Shown here piece by piece: positions 41,863 through 51,226 of a stretch of DNA of 64,000 nt. The translations under genes and the position numbers were made by a program. Source of the DNA: Megasphaera micronuciformis F0359. GTDB taxonomy: Bacteria; Bacillota; Negativicutes; Veillonellales; Megasphaeraceae. Where the stretch lies: NCBI RefSeq assembly GCF_000165735.1, contig NZ_GL538184.1:1-64000 (forward strand). The letters are read 5' to 3'. A model generated the notes under the pieces. The model worked only from the letters and a program-made list of their open reading frames with translations, did no database searches and had not been told where the DNA came from. How positions within the stretch are numbered: the first letter of the stretch is position 1; each line of letters opens with the position of its first letter.

Positions 41863-43968
41863 TTACCACTTCCATTCGGCACCGACACGCCACATACGTC
41901 CGTCAATATAAATAGCATCGATTTTCTTATTGAAAATATTGTCGACGCCGCCATATACGGAAAAGGCTTCGTTCAACTTTTTATTGAACGAGAAGTTCAC
42001 CGTATTATAGGTGTACATCTTGCCGTCGTAGTGATAGTCGGATGCGAATTGATCCCATAAAACGGCACTGAATCCGTGAATCTTATCCTTATCGTCATAA
42101 ATGAGTTGGAAAGTCGTCGTATTCTTAGCCCGATTATCTAACTGCGTGTGTTTCTTCTTATCAATGGCATCTAACCAGTTATGCGTAATCTTAGTAATCC
42201 AACGCTTGCCGATACGACGGCCCACTTCAGCTTCTATACCGTTAATCTGCGCATCATCGACGTTCACATAACGATAGTCTCTCGGTCCTGTAGGGCCTGT
42301 AAATCGTTCCGTCGTAATCAAATTGGTTACTTTATTGTTAAAGTAAGTCACCTTGCCGAACCAAGCACCCTTGTCCGCTTCTACGGAGAAGTCGAAGCTC
42401 TTCGACTTTTCCGGATCCAATTCGGGATTGCCGTAAATATTAACCGTCATAGGTCCCATGGCACGGTGCATGCGCATGTATAACTCCGTAATAGTCGGAG
42501 CCTTATAGCCTAAGCCGTAATTAGCTTTAAAGCGCCAGAAGTTATTAAAGTTATAGGTAAGGCCCACCTTCGGTGTCACTTCCGAACCGAATTGACTGCT
42601 GTGTTCAAAACGTAAGGACGGAATAATATAGAGCTTATCGTTAACCTGCCACTGGTCTTGTACATAGGCAGCATAAGAATCGACCTTATGTGACTTCATA
42701 ATCTTGTTCATACCCGACAGCGAGTCACCTAACCGGGTGCCGGCATACTTCACTCGACGGAATTCACCGCCATAAGTCAGATTATGCGAGTCGCCGATAT
42801 AGGTCGTATTCTGTGCCTCTGTTACCCACGTGCTGTATTTAGCTCTATCCATATCTTCTTTCGGATATTGTAAGTCGTAGTTAGCCGGTGTGCCGGCAGG
42901 GGTCATAATCGGGCCGCTGGGTAAAATGCGTTCATTCAATAAATGGGAATACTTTTCCAAATCATTATAATAAGTTCTAAACTTATAGTCGTTTTTCTTC
43001 GTCTTTCCCGAATATTCTACGCTAAAACCTCGCGATTCATTGTCATACCATTCTTTTTTGTTTTTATTCGTCAAGCGCCAAGCAACGGGAGGCATAGAAC
43101 CCGTAAAAATCCGCGATTTCGTATCGGGAAAATCGGAACGGAAGTTTTCCTTACCGTAATCTATATCAAAACGAAGCTTGTTTTTATTAGCATTTTCAAA
43201 ATCATATTGAGATGCCAAGTGAATAAGCTTTCTCATGCCGTACATAGACCGCGTGTATCCGTCCGTAATGGAGCTGACAGCATGCGTCATCGGGTTGATC
43301 GCTTCCGAGTGTCCGAAGCGGTTGAAGGGGCGGCGACGTTCCAAGCGGGCATCAATACTCGTTGACCACCGGCCGTGTTTACCGAAGTCGAAATTACCGT
43401 ATTCCGACGTGCTGAGAGTTCCCGTCGATACGCCGAAGGTACCTCCCGCCTTTTTAGGCACGCGCGTAATAACATTAATAACGCCGCCCATGGCATCAGA
43501 CCCGTACAGAGAGCTGGACGGCCCGCGAACAATTTCAATACGGTCAATATCACTGACATTGAGTCTTTGCAATGCATAGACGTTCGTCGTATTGGATGCG
43601 TCTTCACCGGCAATACGCTTGCCGTCAACAAGAATCAGGGTGTGATTTGTACTCATACCGCGGAGCTGCACAGAGTTTCCCGTCATACCCGCTTTCGATA
43701 AATTCAAGTTATCGGCCAAAGCCAGTGCGGACAATACATCATCAGCACCCATGCGCTGAATATCTTTAGCCGTAATGACTTCCGCCGACTGAGGTTCCGT
43801 TTTTAAAAGTTCTTGCGTTCGCGATGCCGTAACGAGGATTTCCCCGCTATATACTCCGTGTCCCTTTGTATCTTCCGTTGTCGCACCGGTCGTGTCGGCG
43901 GCAATTGCCGTACCGGCAACCGTAGCTGCCAAAGCTGCTAAAACAAGTAATCGAATCGGTTGTTTCAT
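41863..43968 (-). CDS. TonB-dependent outer-membrane receptor (heme/siderophore type)
   Basis: A 701-aa receptor: signal peptide (~1-23, ending AIAADT), TonB-box-like GEILVTASR near residue 42, plug domain (~50-165) with LRGMSTNHTLILVDG, RIEIVRGPSSSLYGSDAMGGVINVI, and a 22-strand-type barrel to the C-terminal Trp (VGAEWKW). Length is usual for the family. AGGAGG precedes the ATG 13 bp after the ATPase gene. The FecBCD importer encoded upstream in the same operon should carry the substrate onward; heme or an iron-siderophore complex is expected. Confidence 0.94.
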   Translation of the reverse strand: MKQPIRLLVLAALAATVAGTAIAADTTGATTEDTKGHGVYSGEILVTASRTQELLKTEPQSAEVITAKDIQRMGADDVLSALALADNLNLSKAGMTGNSVQLRGMSTNHTLILVDGKRIAGEDASNTTNVYALQRLNVSDIDRIEIVRGPSSSLYGSDAMGGVINVITRVPKKAGGTFGVSTGTLSTSEYGNFDFGKHGRWSTSIDARLERRRPFNRFGHSEAINPMTHAVSSITDGYTRSMYGMRKLIHLASQYDFENANKNKLRFDIDYGKENFRSDFPDTKSRIFTGSMPPVAWRLTNKNKKEWYDNESRGFSVEYSGKTKKNDYKFRTYYNDLEKYSHLLNERILPSGPIMTPAGTPANYDLQYPKEDMDRAKYSTWVTEAQNTTYIGDSHNLTYGGEFRRVKYAGTRLGDSLSGMNKIMKSHKVDSYAAYVQDQWQVNDKLYIIPSLRFEHSSQFGSEVTPKVGLTYNFNNFWRFKANYGLGYKAPTITELYMRMHRAMGPMTVNIYGNPELDPEKSKSFDFSVEADKGAWFGKVTYFNNKVTNLITTERFTGPTGPRDYRYVNVDDAQINGIEAEVGRRIGKRWITKITHNWLDAIDKKKHTQLDNRAKNTTTFQLIYDDKDKIHGFSAVLWDQFASDYHYDGKMYTYNTVNFSFNKKLNEAFSVYGGVDNIFNKKIDAIYIDGRMWRVGAEWKW

Positions 43969-43981
43969 CGTAATCCTCCTG

Positions 43982-44788
43982 TTATGATTTAGTTTTATCT
44001 TTACGCAAATAGGGGAAACACATGGGATAATACCGCCCGTTTTCTTCTACTTCCGTAATGGTCACGTTTACATCGTATAGGGTTTCTAAAATCTCCTTAC
44101 AAAATACATCTCTCACCGGTCCGTCAGCTACAATCTCTCCATCTTTCACGGCAATGAGACGATGACTGAAGCGGGCCGCATGATTTAAATCATGCATAAC
44201 CATAATAACCGTAATATCCGTCTTCTCATGAAGTTGTACGACAAGATCCATTAACTCAAGCTGATAATGGACATCCAAAAAAGTTGTCGGTTCATCAAGG
44301 AGCAGAATTTTCGGTTCCTGAGCCAAGGCCATGGCCAACCAGGCTCTCTGCCTCTCACCGCCCGACAAGGCACCGGTTCTCTTATATTGCATGCTCGTAA
44401 GGCCCGTAACCTTTAATGCATGCTCAACGGCCGCCTCGTCATCCTGTGATAATTGGGAAAAAGCCGATTGGTAAGGGATACGACCGCATGCCGCTAATTC
44501 CCGCACGGTCATATCTCCCGGGGCTTGTGCCGACTGCGGCAGGACGGAAATATGTTTTGCCACGGCTTCCGACTTTAACTCTTTCAAGTCTTTACCGTTT
44601 AAATACACAGCCCCACCCGTCGGCTTCAGCAACCGACCCAAGGCTTTCAACAAGGTCGACTTACCGGAACCGTTCGGTCCGATAATAGAAACGATTTCGG
44701 GTTTTAAAAAGGCGGCACTCATATTCGAAGCAATGACGGTTTTGCCGTATTGTAAATGTCCGTTGCGAATTTCCAATGTATCACTCAC
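43982..44788 (-). CDS. FecE/HmuV-type ABC importer ATPase
   Basis: A 268-aa ATPase for iron-siderophore, heme or cobalamin import. Walker A GPNGSGKST, Q-loop VLPQSAQAP, signature LSGGERQR, Walker B ILLLDEPTTFLD followed by VHYQLELMDLV, and switch His in VMHDLNHAARFS, all typical of the FecE/BtuD branch. It overlaps the permease gene by 4 bases (ATGA). Partner of the FecCD-type permease and periplasmic binding protein encoded upstream. Confidence 0.93.
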   Translation of the reverse strand: MSDTLEIRNGHLQYGKTVIASNMSAAFLKPEIVSIIGPNGSGKSTLLKALGRLLKPTGGAVYLNGKDLKELKSEAVAKHISVLPQSAQAPGDMTVRELAACGRIPYQSAFSQLSQDDEAAVEHALKVTGLTSMQYKRTGALSGGERQRAWLAMALAQEPKILLLDEPTTFLDVHYQLELMDLVVQLHEKTDITVIMVMHDLNHAARFSHRLIAVKDGEIVADGPVRDVFCKEILETLYDVNVTITEVEENGRYYPMCFPYLRKDKTKS

Positions 44789-45798
44789 GAGCGCATCCTC
44801 CTTTTCAATAAATATAAGAAGAAGGGTGCTCCCAAAAAGGACAAGAAAATACCCACAGGCACTTCAACAGGACTGAATACAGTTCTCGCCGCCATATCGG
44901 CCAAAACCACCAGCACGGCACCGAAAACAGCCGACGCCGGCAAGAGGTATTCAAAGTCCGAGCCGACAATAAGACGCATAATATGAGGAATAATAAGGCC
45001 CACAAAGCCCAACAGTCCGGCTACGCTGACCGCCGAAGCGGCCAACAAGGCCGACAGTGCCAAGAGGAAAAAACGCACGCGTTCTACATTGAGTCCCAAT
45101 GAAGCAGCCACATCGTCACCTAACTGCAAGGCATTTAATTTCCGATAACTGCACATGGTCGCTACAATACCGACAGCACTGTACGGCAAAATCATGACAA
45201 CATGTCGCCAACTGTTGCCGGCAAAGCCGCCTGCCATCCAGTTGACAGTTCCCTGAATGCGATCAGAGAAAAACACGGACAGAGCTGCCGAACCGCCGCC
45301 GAAAAAGGCGGCAATTGCCACACCCGCCAAAATAAGTCTTAAAGGATGAATGCCGTGTTCCCAGGCCAGCAAAAAGACTACTATAGAGGCCACAACGGCA
45401 CCGCCGAAGGCGGCAAAAGGAACGAAGTACGTAAGTTCCGGTGAAATAAGCATGAGTGCCATGGCAGCCAGCCCGGCCCCGGCCGTAACTCCGATAATTC
45501 CCGGGTCGGCCAAAGGGTTGCGTAAAATGCCTTGTAATATACACCCTGCCAAGGCCAGATTCGTTCCCGTAAGAGCCGCACAAATAACACGAGGCATACG
45601 AATGTAATAAATAATCCGATAGTTTTCCGATTGTGTTACTCCCTGTATAACCTCAAATACTTCCCGTAGCGTAATAGGAACGGCACCGGCAGCTATACCG
45701 ATAAACAAAGATCCAATCAAAGCTACCGTGCCGGCAAGCAGAGTTAAATAACGCCGCTTTTCTTTACTGCCGTCTATGGTTGCGGTATTTCGGCTCAT
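44785..45798 (-). CDS. FecCD-family ABC importer permease
   Basis: A 337-aa permease with about ten helices. Family motifs include RMPRVICAALTGTNLALAGCILQGILRNPLADPGIIGV, read in parts as RMPRVICAALTG and GILRNPLADPG, and near the end GLLGFVGLIIPHIMRLIVG, where the FVGLIIPH segment is the coupling loop. It forms a homodimer with the ATPase encoded next. It overlaps both neighbours by 4 bases, indicating tight translational coupling. Confidence 0.94.
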   Translation of the reverse strand: MSRNTATIDGSKEKRRYLTLLAGTVALIGSLFIGIAAGAVPITLREVFEVIQGVTQSENYRIIYYIRMPRVICAALTGTNLALAGCILQGILRNPLADPGIIGVTAGAGLAAMALMLISPELTYFVPFAAFGGAVVASIVVFLLAWEHGIHPLRLILAGVAIAAFFGGGSAALSVFFSDRIQGTVNWMAGGFAGNSWRHVVMILPYSAVGIVATMCSYRKLNALQLGDDVAASLGLNVERVRFFLLALSALLAASAVSVAGLLGFVGLIIPHIMRLIVGSDFEYLLPASAVFGAVLVVLADMAARTVFSPVEVPVGIFLSFLGAPFFLYLLKRRMRS

Positions 45799-46754
45799 TG
45801 CGTGCCTCCGTTTTCATACAGGTCCGTATACAAAACGGAAAGCGCCTTGGCAATACGGGTCCCCGGGTTAACGGAGAACAAGTCTCCCGACAAATAATAT
45901 ACGTGCCCCGTCTTAACAGCCGTCACGCCTTGCCAGAGAGAGTTTTCCGCTAAATCTTTTTTAAAGCTTTCAACCAGAGTCGGGTCGGGCATCATGCTTA
46001 TAAAAAGAATATCCTGAGGATCTTGTTTCACAATGTATTCCATACTTAAAGGCACAAAACTGTCTTCTACCGGAGAGGTTCCGTCGGCAATATTCACGGC
46101 ACCCAGCTGAGTCAACAAATCACCGCTGAAAGATTTGCTCGTAGCCATGCTGAAACTTCCGGGAGTGCCGAATACAATAAGTGTCCGAGGCGGCGTCTTT
46201 CCCTTAGTTTTGTCCACCACAGCCTTGTATTCTCCTTCTATTTTTTCTTTTTCAGCTGCCGCCGTATCTTCATGCCCGGTCAATTCGCCGAAAAAGGTCA
46301 ACGTGTTCAATACATCTTCGTATGAATTTAAGTTATTAATGTATAAAGGTATTCCCGCTTTTTGCAATGTATCTCGAATACCTGTTTGAAAAGGAACGTT
46401 GACTCCAATTACTAAATCGGGCTTTAAGGAGAGAATCTTTTCTATATTCGGGTTGTGAATCATTCCCACTTCAGGAATGTCGGCAATCTTCTCCTTTAAA
46501 TCGGGGGCAAAGGACGACGACGACGGTTTCCCCACAGCCGTACCGCCGGCTGCATAATACATATCTAAATTAGATGCATTTAAAAAGACTACCCGTTTCG
46601 GATGAACGGGAATGGATACTTCAGTACCCGTGCCGTCCGTGACAGTCCGCACTGTCTGGGTTTCCGTTCCGCTTTGCCGCATTCCCATCCATCCGACAAG
46701 GCCGACAAGACAAATAGCCAATATAGCCAGTATGATCTTAACCGTTCTGCCCAT
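45795..46754 (-). CDS. Periplasmic binding protein of a FecBCD-type importer
   Basis: A 319-aa binding protein of the BtuF/FecB/HmuT fold. The N-terminus is an uncleaved-looking membrane anchor or signal peptide (IILAILAICLVGLVGWMG) without a standard lipobox. Then come a DGTGTEVSIPVHPKRVVFLN strand-turn, GVNVPFQTGIRDTLQKAGIP, a long central helix and the C-terminal lobe with TAVKTGHVYYL. It hands the ligand to the permease. First gene of an operon of five (binding protein, permease, ATPase, TonB receptor, ABC half-transporter). Confidence 0.92.
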   Translation of the reverse strand: MGRTVKIILAILAICLVGLVGWMGMRQSGTETQTVRTVTDGTGTEVSIPVHPKRVVFLNASNLDMYYAAGGTAVGKPSSSSFAPDLKEKIADIPEVGMIHNPNIEKILSLKPDLVIGVNVPFQTGIRDTLQKAGIPLYINNLNSYEDVLNTLTFFGELTGHEDTAAAEKEKIEGEYKAVVDKTKGKTPPRTLIVFGTPGSFSMATSKSFSGDLLTQLGAVNIADGTSPVEDSFVPLSMEYIVKQDPQDILFISMMPDPTLVESFKKDLAENSLWQGVTAVKTGHVYYLSGDLFSVNPGTRIAKALSVLYTDLYENGGTQ

Positions 46755-46804
46755 AAAACCACCTCTTATATTTTCTTTTAATTTACGTATAACTTTCCTA
46801 CATA

Positions 46805-46833
46805 ATCTTACAAAAATTGATACCGTATGTCAA
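46805..46833 (-). promoter_or_regulatory. Promoter of the FecBCD-receptor operon
   Basis: TTGACA (46828-46833) and TAAGAT (46805-46810) with a 17-bp spacer. The -35 is one arm of TTGATA-N5-TGTCAA (46817-46833), the arrangement also seen at the araC-type promoter. No convincing Fur box is visible here. Confidence 0.7.
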
Positions 46834-46870
46834 TTAGTTATACAAAAACTATTGAGTTGTCATGCCAATA

Positions 46871-46909
46871 AAAAATACCGATTATCTTAGAAAGACAATC
46901 GGTATTTTT
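46871..46909. terminator. Bidirectional terminator
   Basis: AAAAATACCGATTATC pairs with GACAATCGGTATTTTT (one wobble) across a 7-base loop; T runs on both strands. It lies downstream of the DUF438 gene (minus). Confidence 0.85.
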
Positions 46910-46968
46910 ACCGGATCCGGAAGGTTCTGCCTTTTCGGGCCCATTTCTTTATTCATCTTTTTCTATTA

Positions 46969-48504
46969 TTATTCTTCTCTTTCGTGACGATCAATTTCCG
47001 TCTTTACTTTTTCAAGCAACGCTTCAGGTTCGAAGCCGCCTCTTTGAGCCACCATATCCAGGGTAGCAATCCGCCCCATGGCGGCAAAGACAACAGGATT
47101 TTTCAGTTTAGAGTAAGTGGGAGACAAGGCGATGAACCATTCTTTTAAATACGGATACTTATCAAAGAGACCCGCCATAGTTATAGACGTCGTCAATTCG
47201 GCACCCTTGTCGGGAGCACTTGCAGCAACTTCTTTCCCGGCCTGAGAGTTTTGTATAATCTCATTTCTCCGTTCTTCCGCCGCTACGCTTTCTCCGTCTT
47301 TCGTGAAAGGAGTCACATCTTGCATAGTTTCCAAAACACCCCGGAACTTTCCTTTTTCGTCATGAACGCCGATATACTCAATGTGAACGATTCGGTCCTT
47401 CTTTTTTAAGGTAAATTGTACCTTATCTTTTTCACCGCTTCGTAAGGATTCGACGACACGATTAACAATAGGTCGCACTTCACGCGGATGGCAGTTCTGT
47501 AGCACTCGTCCAATAATCCCTGCAGACCGATCGAAAATGCGTTCTTTCGTATCCGTATAGAATTTAACAATATCATTTTCATCTGTAAAGGTTAAATCCA
47601 TAGGCATATGCCGGTAAATTAAATTAATTTGTTCCAATGTCAATTTGCCGTTAGCTACCTCTAAAATATCTTCCGCCGACGATTTAACGCCGTATTTTTG
47701 TAAGAGATCATTAAGTTCACCCACAAAACCCGCATTAGTCGGTAACGCTGCTTCTTTTTCAGGCAGAAATCCGGACGGAGCTTCAATATTGGCAAAGCCG
47801 ACTTCTTCCTCACCCAATCGCATTTGCCTGAATTCATCTTCCGTCAAAAGCTTTAAGGCCGTAGGGTAAAGGATGGACTTTTCTTTTAACATAATATCTT
47901 CAATTTTATCAATTACTTCAGGCTGAAGTTCCAAGAACAGTTTATCCTGATCCGTATCGAGGAGTCGTTTTCCTCTCGTCACGGCATTACGAACCGCATC
48001 GTCAAAACTCCACATAATAGCTGTCGGTCTGTCAAACCCCTTGGCTTCCAATGCGGGAAAGAGCTGATTGTGTTTACGGGCAAAATGGCGTTGATACAAT
48101 AATAATCCGTCATAGACTTCCAACCACTCATTTTTAATAAACTTATCTTTTTTCAATAAGGCCTTCATACGCGAAACCAGCCCTTCCATAGCCTTATTTT
48201 CCTCTAGAAAAGTTCTGATAGGATGGCCTTCGGGCAACTCTTCGCATTCTCTGCCTTTTAAAATTCCGTCAAAGAGTTTCAGCAGTTCATCCATGCGATC
48301 CTGCATTTCCCCGTCTTCAATTCCGTCTTCCTTTAATTGCTGCTCACCGTAAGCAAATTCTTCGGGCGTTACGGAATCAAACCTGGAAGTCAATTCCTTG
48401 CGGGCCTCGTCAAACGACATGTGCCCCGTTATATAGGCCCGTTTAATACGCACCAGTTCTTTACATTTTTCAATATCTACTTTAAATACATCTGCCTGTA
48501 CCAT
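46969..48504 (-). CDS. DUF438/hemerythrin/PAS multidomain protein
   Basis: A 511-aa cytoplasmic protein. Order: DUF438 (~1-80), hemerythrin-like HHE helices (~95-235; LLLYQRHFARKHNQLFPALE, and a later EKSILYPTAL), a PAS-type sensory domain (~290-410; GRVLQNCHPREVRP and HIEYIGVHDEKGKFRGVLE), and a C-terminal DUF1858-like helical domain (~435-505; FDKYPYLKEWFIALSPTYSKL, read in parts). The family is thought to sense oxygen, NO or redox state through iron or heme. The ATG at 48502-48504 has AAGGAG 8 bases away. A Fur-like sequence lies just upstream. Confidence 0.85.
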   Translation of the reverse strand: MVQADVFKVDIEKCKELVRIKRAYITGHMSFDEARKELTSRFDSVTPEEFAYGEQQLKEDGIEDGEMQDRMDELLKLFDGILKGRECEELPEGHPIRTFLEENKAMEGLVSRMKALLKKDKFIKNEWLEVYDGLLLYQRHFARKHNQLFPALEAKGFDRPTAIMWSFDDAVRNAVTRGKRLLDTDQDKLFLELQPEVIDKIEDIMLKEKSILYPTALKLLTEDEFRQMRLGEEEVGFANIEAPSGFLPEKEAALPTNAGFVGELNDLLQKYGVKSSAEDILEVANGKLTLEQINLIYRHMPMDLTFTDENDIVKFYTDTKERIFDRSAGIIGRVLQNCHPREVRPIVNRVVESLRSGEKDKVQFTLKKKDRIVHIEYIGVHDEKGKFRGVLETMQDVTPFTKDGESVAAEERRNEIIQNSQAGKEVAASAPDKGAELTTSITMAGLFDKYPYLKEWFIALSPTYSKLKNPVVFAAMGRIATLDMVAQRGGFEPEALLEKVKTEIDRHEREE

Positions 48505-48538
48505 ATTCAATTCTCCTTGTATATAAATATTTTATACT

Positions 48539-48557
48539 GAAACAATTTATCATTCTC
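48539..48557 (-). promoter_or_regulatory. Candidate Fur box upstream of the DUF438 gene
   Basis: The minus strand reads GAGAATGATAAATTGTTTC, 13 of 19 matches to the Fur consensus with an intact GAATGATAA half. It lies 35 bp before the start codon beside a TATAAA-like -10. The second half is poor, so binding is uncertain. Confidence 0.4.
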
Positions 48558-48608
48558 ACAGTCCAAGTATATGAATATTCACAAGGTCCGTCCATTGTAA
48601 TTACAACA

Positions 48609-49787
48609 TTATATTCGGGACTCTTGTATACGGGCAAACTCGTCAGCTACAGCACGGCGACTCTTTTCATCAGTTGCCAGCTTCAAAATAATACGGCCCA
48701 TAATTTCGGCACCGCAAGAAAGAACCGGTTCTATTTTTTTATCCTGAACCATGGCTGCAATTTCCCGGGAGTGACCCGGATAATAAGTATCGCCCGCCGC
48801 TAAATATAATTGCAGAGCGGGACATTGATGACTCACATTGCCTACATCGGAGCTGCCGTTAGATCCGTCAGGCATCATATACTCAATTCCCATATCTGTT
48901 AAAACAGATGCCGAGACCTCCGTTGCCGCCTTATTCCATACCATATCATCAAAATCCAAGCCCACGGGAGTCACTTCATATGTCGTTTCCGTTGCCAGGG
49001 CCGCCCCTTTAATACAATTCATAAATTTTTCCACGACTTCATTTAGATAAGGGCGTGACGTATAGCGTAGAGTGCATTCCAACTCCGCTCGGTCCGGGAC
49101 AACGTTTGAAGCCGTCCCGCCGTCCACAATGTACGTGCCTATACGCGTCTCAGGCCGTACATGCTGGCGCAACATATCTACGGCATGAAGAGCCAACATA
49201 GCCCCGTTCAGTGCATTCCTTCCCTTCCAAGGGTCGTGTGCTCCGTGCGCCGTTTGGCCGTGAAAAACGACACGATAGCAACTTAAGGCCAATACTTCCG
49301 AATTCGGTTCCGTCCGGTCGGACGATATATGAATCATAAGGGCTAAATCATAATCCTTAAATACGCCTTCTTTAACCATAACAGCCTTGCCGCCGCGCAA
49401 CTCTTCGTCCGGCGTCCCGATTAAATCGATTTGTACGGGCAGGTCTTTGACTTTGGACAAGGCTGCCGCTGCTAAGAAACTCATTGCCCCGTTAGCCGAA
49501 TGCCCGCAGCCGTGACCTATATCCGGCAAGGCATCATATTCTGCCAGAAGAGCCACTTTCAACACCGCTTTTTCAGGTCTTGTTACAACAGCTCGAAAAG
49601 CCGTCTTCTGTTTTGTGAAGTTCTCTTCTACAGGCCAACCCATTTGCCGGCACAGTTCTACATAACGGGCACAAGCCCTGTATTCACAGCCGGAGAGTTC
49701 CGGGTCGGCTGCTACGGCGTAGTTAAGGTCATAGGCAAGTTTCGCATTTTCTTCAATATATTTTTTTAACTCATCGTACCGATTCAT
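48609..49787 (-). CDS. M20-family metallopeptidase/amidohydrolase (AbgB/HipO type)
   Basis: A 392-aa zinc amidohydrolase that removes an acyl or p-aminobenzoyl group from amino acids in this branch. Zinc ligands and catalytic residues appear in YDALPDIGHGCGHSANG, GTPDEELRGGKAVMV and later GDTYYPGHSREI; the dimerisation lid lies between (VVFHGQTAHGAHDPWKGRNAL region). It starts on the last base of the nitrilase gene (TAATG), so the two are translated together. Substrate not identifiable; an amide-salvage pair with the nitrilase-family amidase is plausible. Confidence 0.9.
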   Translation of the reverse strand: MNRYDELKKYIEENAKLAYDLNYAVAADPELSGCEYRACARYVELCRQMGWPVEENFTKQKTAFRAVVTRPEKAVLKVALLAEYDALPDIGHGCGHSANGAMSFLAAAALSKVKDLPVQIDLIGTPDEELRGGKAVMVKEGVFKDYDLALMIHISSDRTEPNSEVLALSCYRVVFHGQTAHGAHDPWKGRNALNGAMLALHAVDMLRQHVRPETRIGTYIVDGGTASNVVPDRAELECTLRYTSRPYLNEVVEKFMNCIKGAALATETTYEVTPVGLDFDDMVWNKAATEVSASVLTDMGIEYMMPDGSNGSSDVGNVSHQCPALQLYLAAGDTYYPGHSREIAAMVQDKKIEPVLSCGAEIMGRIILKLATDEKSRRAVADEFARIQESRI

Positions 49788-50587
49788 TATTTCATCCCTC
49801 GCCTTATTTTTTCATATATATCATCCCTGCGATCCGTCTGTACGGGTATGCGTTTACGCACGTCCCCGGATAAATTCGTATCTACGCAAGCCGATAAGAT
49901 TTGTCGCTTTGAGCCGGCTTCCGTCTCTATATATCCCAAAGGGTTAACAACTAAGGAATGTCCGCCGCCGATTTTACCCTGTACGTCATCGGTCGCATTT
50001 ACACCGACTACCCAGCATTGGCACTGAACGGCTGCAGCACAACATAAAAGCCGCCATTGATCTACTCGAGGTAAAGGCCAGGAAGCAGGTACAAAAAGGA
50101 TATCTGCCCCTTGAGCTGTCAACGTTACCCAGTCAATAAAGCGCAAGTCATAGCAAATAACCGCCCCGGCCTGTATACCGTCCAGCGCAAACTTACAAAG
50201 TTCTGATCCGGCCTCAAACCGTTCATCTTCTTTAGCCGGAGAAAACAGATGCACCTTATCGTAGGCAACCAACTCCTCGCCCTTACGATTAAATGCATAT
50301 AGGCGATTATACAGGCCTGCGCCTTCTCGTACGGCTACGGAGCCTCCTACTATATTTACCTCGTATTGAGAAGAAAGTTTTGCCAGTAATGCTTTCGTTT
50401 GCTTACCGTCCTCATCAGCACCGGTTTCCAATGATTCCGGATAAAATCCGGTATTCCACATTTCGGGAAAAACAAGGACATCCGTATGACCGCTACTTAC
50501 AGCCTCACTTGTCGCCTCTTCAATTCTTTTATAATTTGTTTCACAGTCACATTTGGCAGCCGTACACTGCACAATTTTGATGTTCAT
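49787..50587 (-). CDS. Carbon-nitrogen hydrolase (nitrilase superfamily, omega-amidase-like)
   Basis: A 266-aa amidase with the Glu-Lys-Cys triad: Glu in LVFPEMWNTGFYPE, Lys in VAYDKVHLFSP, Cys in GAVICYDLRF. These motifs are closest to omega-amidase/YafV-type enzymes, which hydrolyse alpha-keto acid amides such as ketoglutaramate. The ATG at 50585-50587 has AAGGAG; a long upstream open frame overlaps the divergent ybaK promoter and is rejected. First gene of a two-gene unit with the M20 amidohydrolase. Confidence 0.9.
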   Translation of the reverse strand: MNIKIVQCTAAKCDCETNYKRIEEATSEAVSSGHTDVLVFPEMWNTGFYPESLETGADEDGKQTKALLAKLSSQYEVNIVGGSVAVREGAGLYNRLYAFNRKGEELVAYDKVHLFSPAKEDERFEAGSELCKFALDGIQAGAVICYDLRFIDWVTLTAQGADILFVPASWPLPRVDQWRLLCCAAAVQCQCWVVGVNATDDVQGKIGGGHSLVVNPLGYIETEAGSKRQILSACVDTNLSGDVRKRIPVQTDRRDDIYEKIRRGMK

Positions 50588-50710
50588 AAATACTCCTTCT
50601 TTTTCGAGTGAATATACTCGTATTATAAGATAGGATTTTTGGGCATGCAACGGTAGCAAGGATAAGTAGGCTGTGCTATAGTAAAATTGAATATTAAAGG
50701 AGAAAAATCC

Positions 50711-51226
50711 ATGAGTAAAACTAAAAAGACCAATGCCATGCGCATATTGGATAAGAATCACATTCTTTACGACATAAAAACTTACGAATACACGGAAGAA
50801 GACTTATCGGGAATCCATGCAGCCGCCGAGGTAGGGATGCCGCCGGATAAAGTTTTTAAAACTCTCGTCGGCCGGGGAAATGTAACGGGCCCCGTCGTCT
50901 TTTGTATTCCTGTCCACAAGGAACTTGACTTAAAAAAAGCCGCTCATGTAAGCGGCAATAAAAACGTTCATCTCATTCACGTGAAGGAGCTTTCGGATCT
51001 TACAGGCTATATTCGCGGCGGCTGTTCACCTATAGGTATGAAAAAACTTTTCCCTACGTATATTGATGAAACCGCTCTTTCTATTGATATTTTCAGTATC
51101 AGTGCCGGCCAAAGAGGACTTCAGATTCTTGCGACTCCTAAAGATATTATAAAGCTCATCGACGCACGTACAGCCGATTTAACGATGTCCGATATCATTC
51201 TAACTGACGGGAGAGTGCGGTCATGA
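50711..51226 (+). CDS. ybaK: Cys-tRNA(Pro)/Cys-tRNA(Cys) deacylase YbaK
   Basis: A 171-aa editing enzyme that removes cysteine from mischarged tRNA-Pro. The YbaK/INS fold shows HILYDIKTYEY at the start, the conserved lysine in DKVFKTLVGRG, KELDLKKAAH and GGCSPIGMKK. The ATG at 50711 has AAAGGAG. It overlaps the uracil-DNA glycosylase gene by ATGA, so both are translated together, a pairing of two quality-control enzymes. Divergent from the nitrilase gene. Confidence 0.95.
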   Translation: MSKTKKTNAMRILDKNHILYDIKTYEYTEEDLSGIHAAAEVGMPPDKVFKTLVGRGNVTGPVVFCIPVHKELDLKKAAHVSGNKNVHLIHVKELSDLTGYIRGGCSPIGMKKLFPTYIDETALSIDIFSISAGQRGLQILATPKDIIKLIDARTADLTMSDIILTDGRVRS

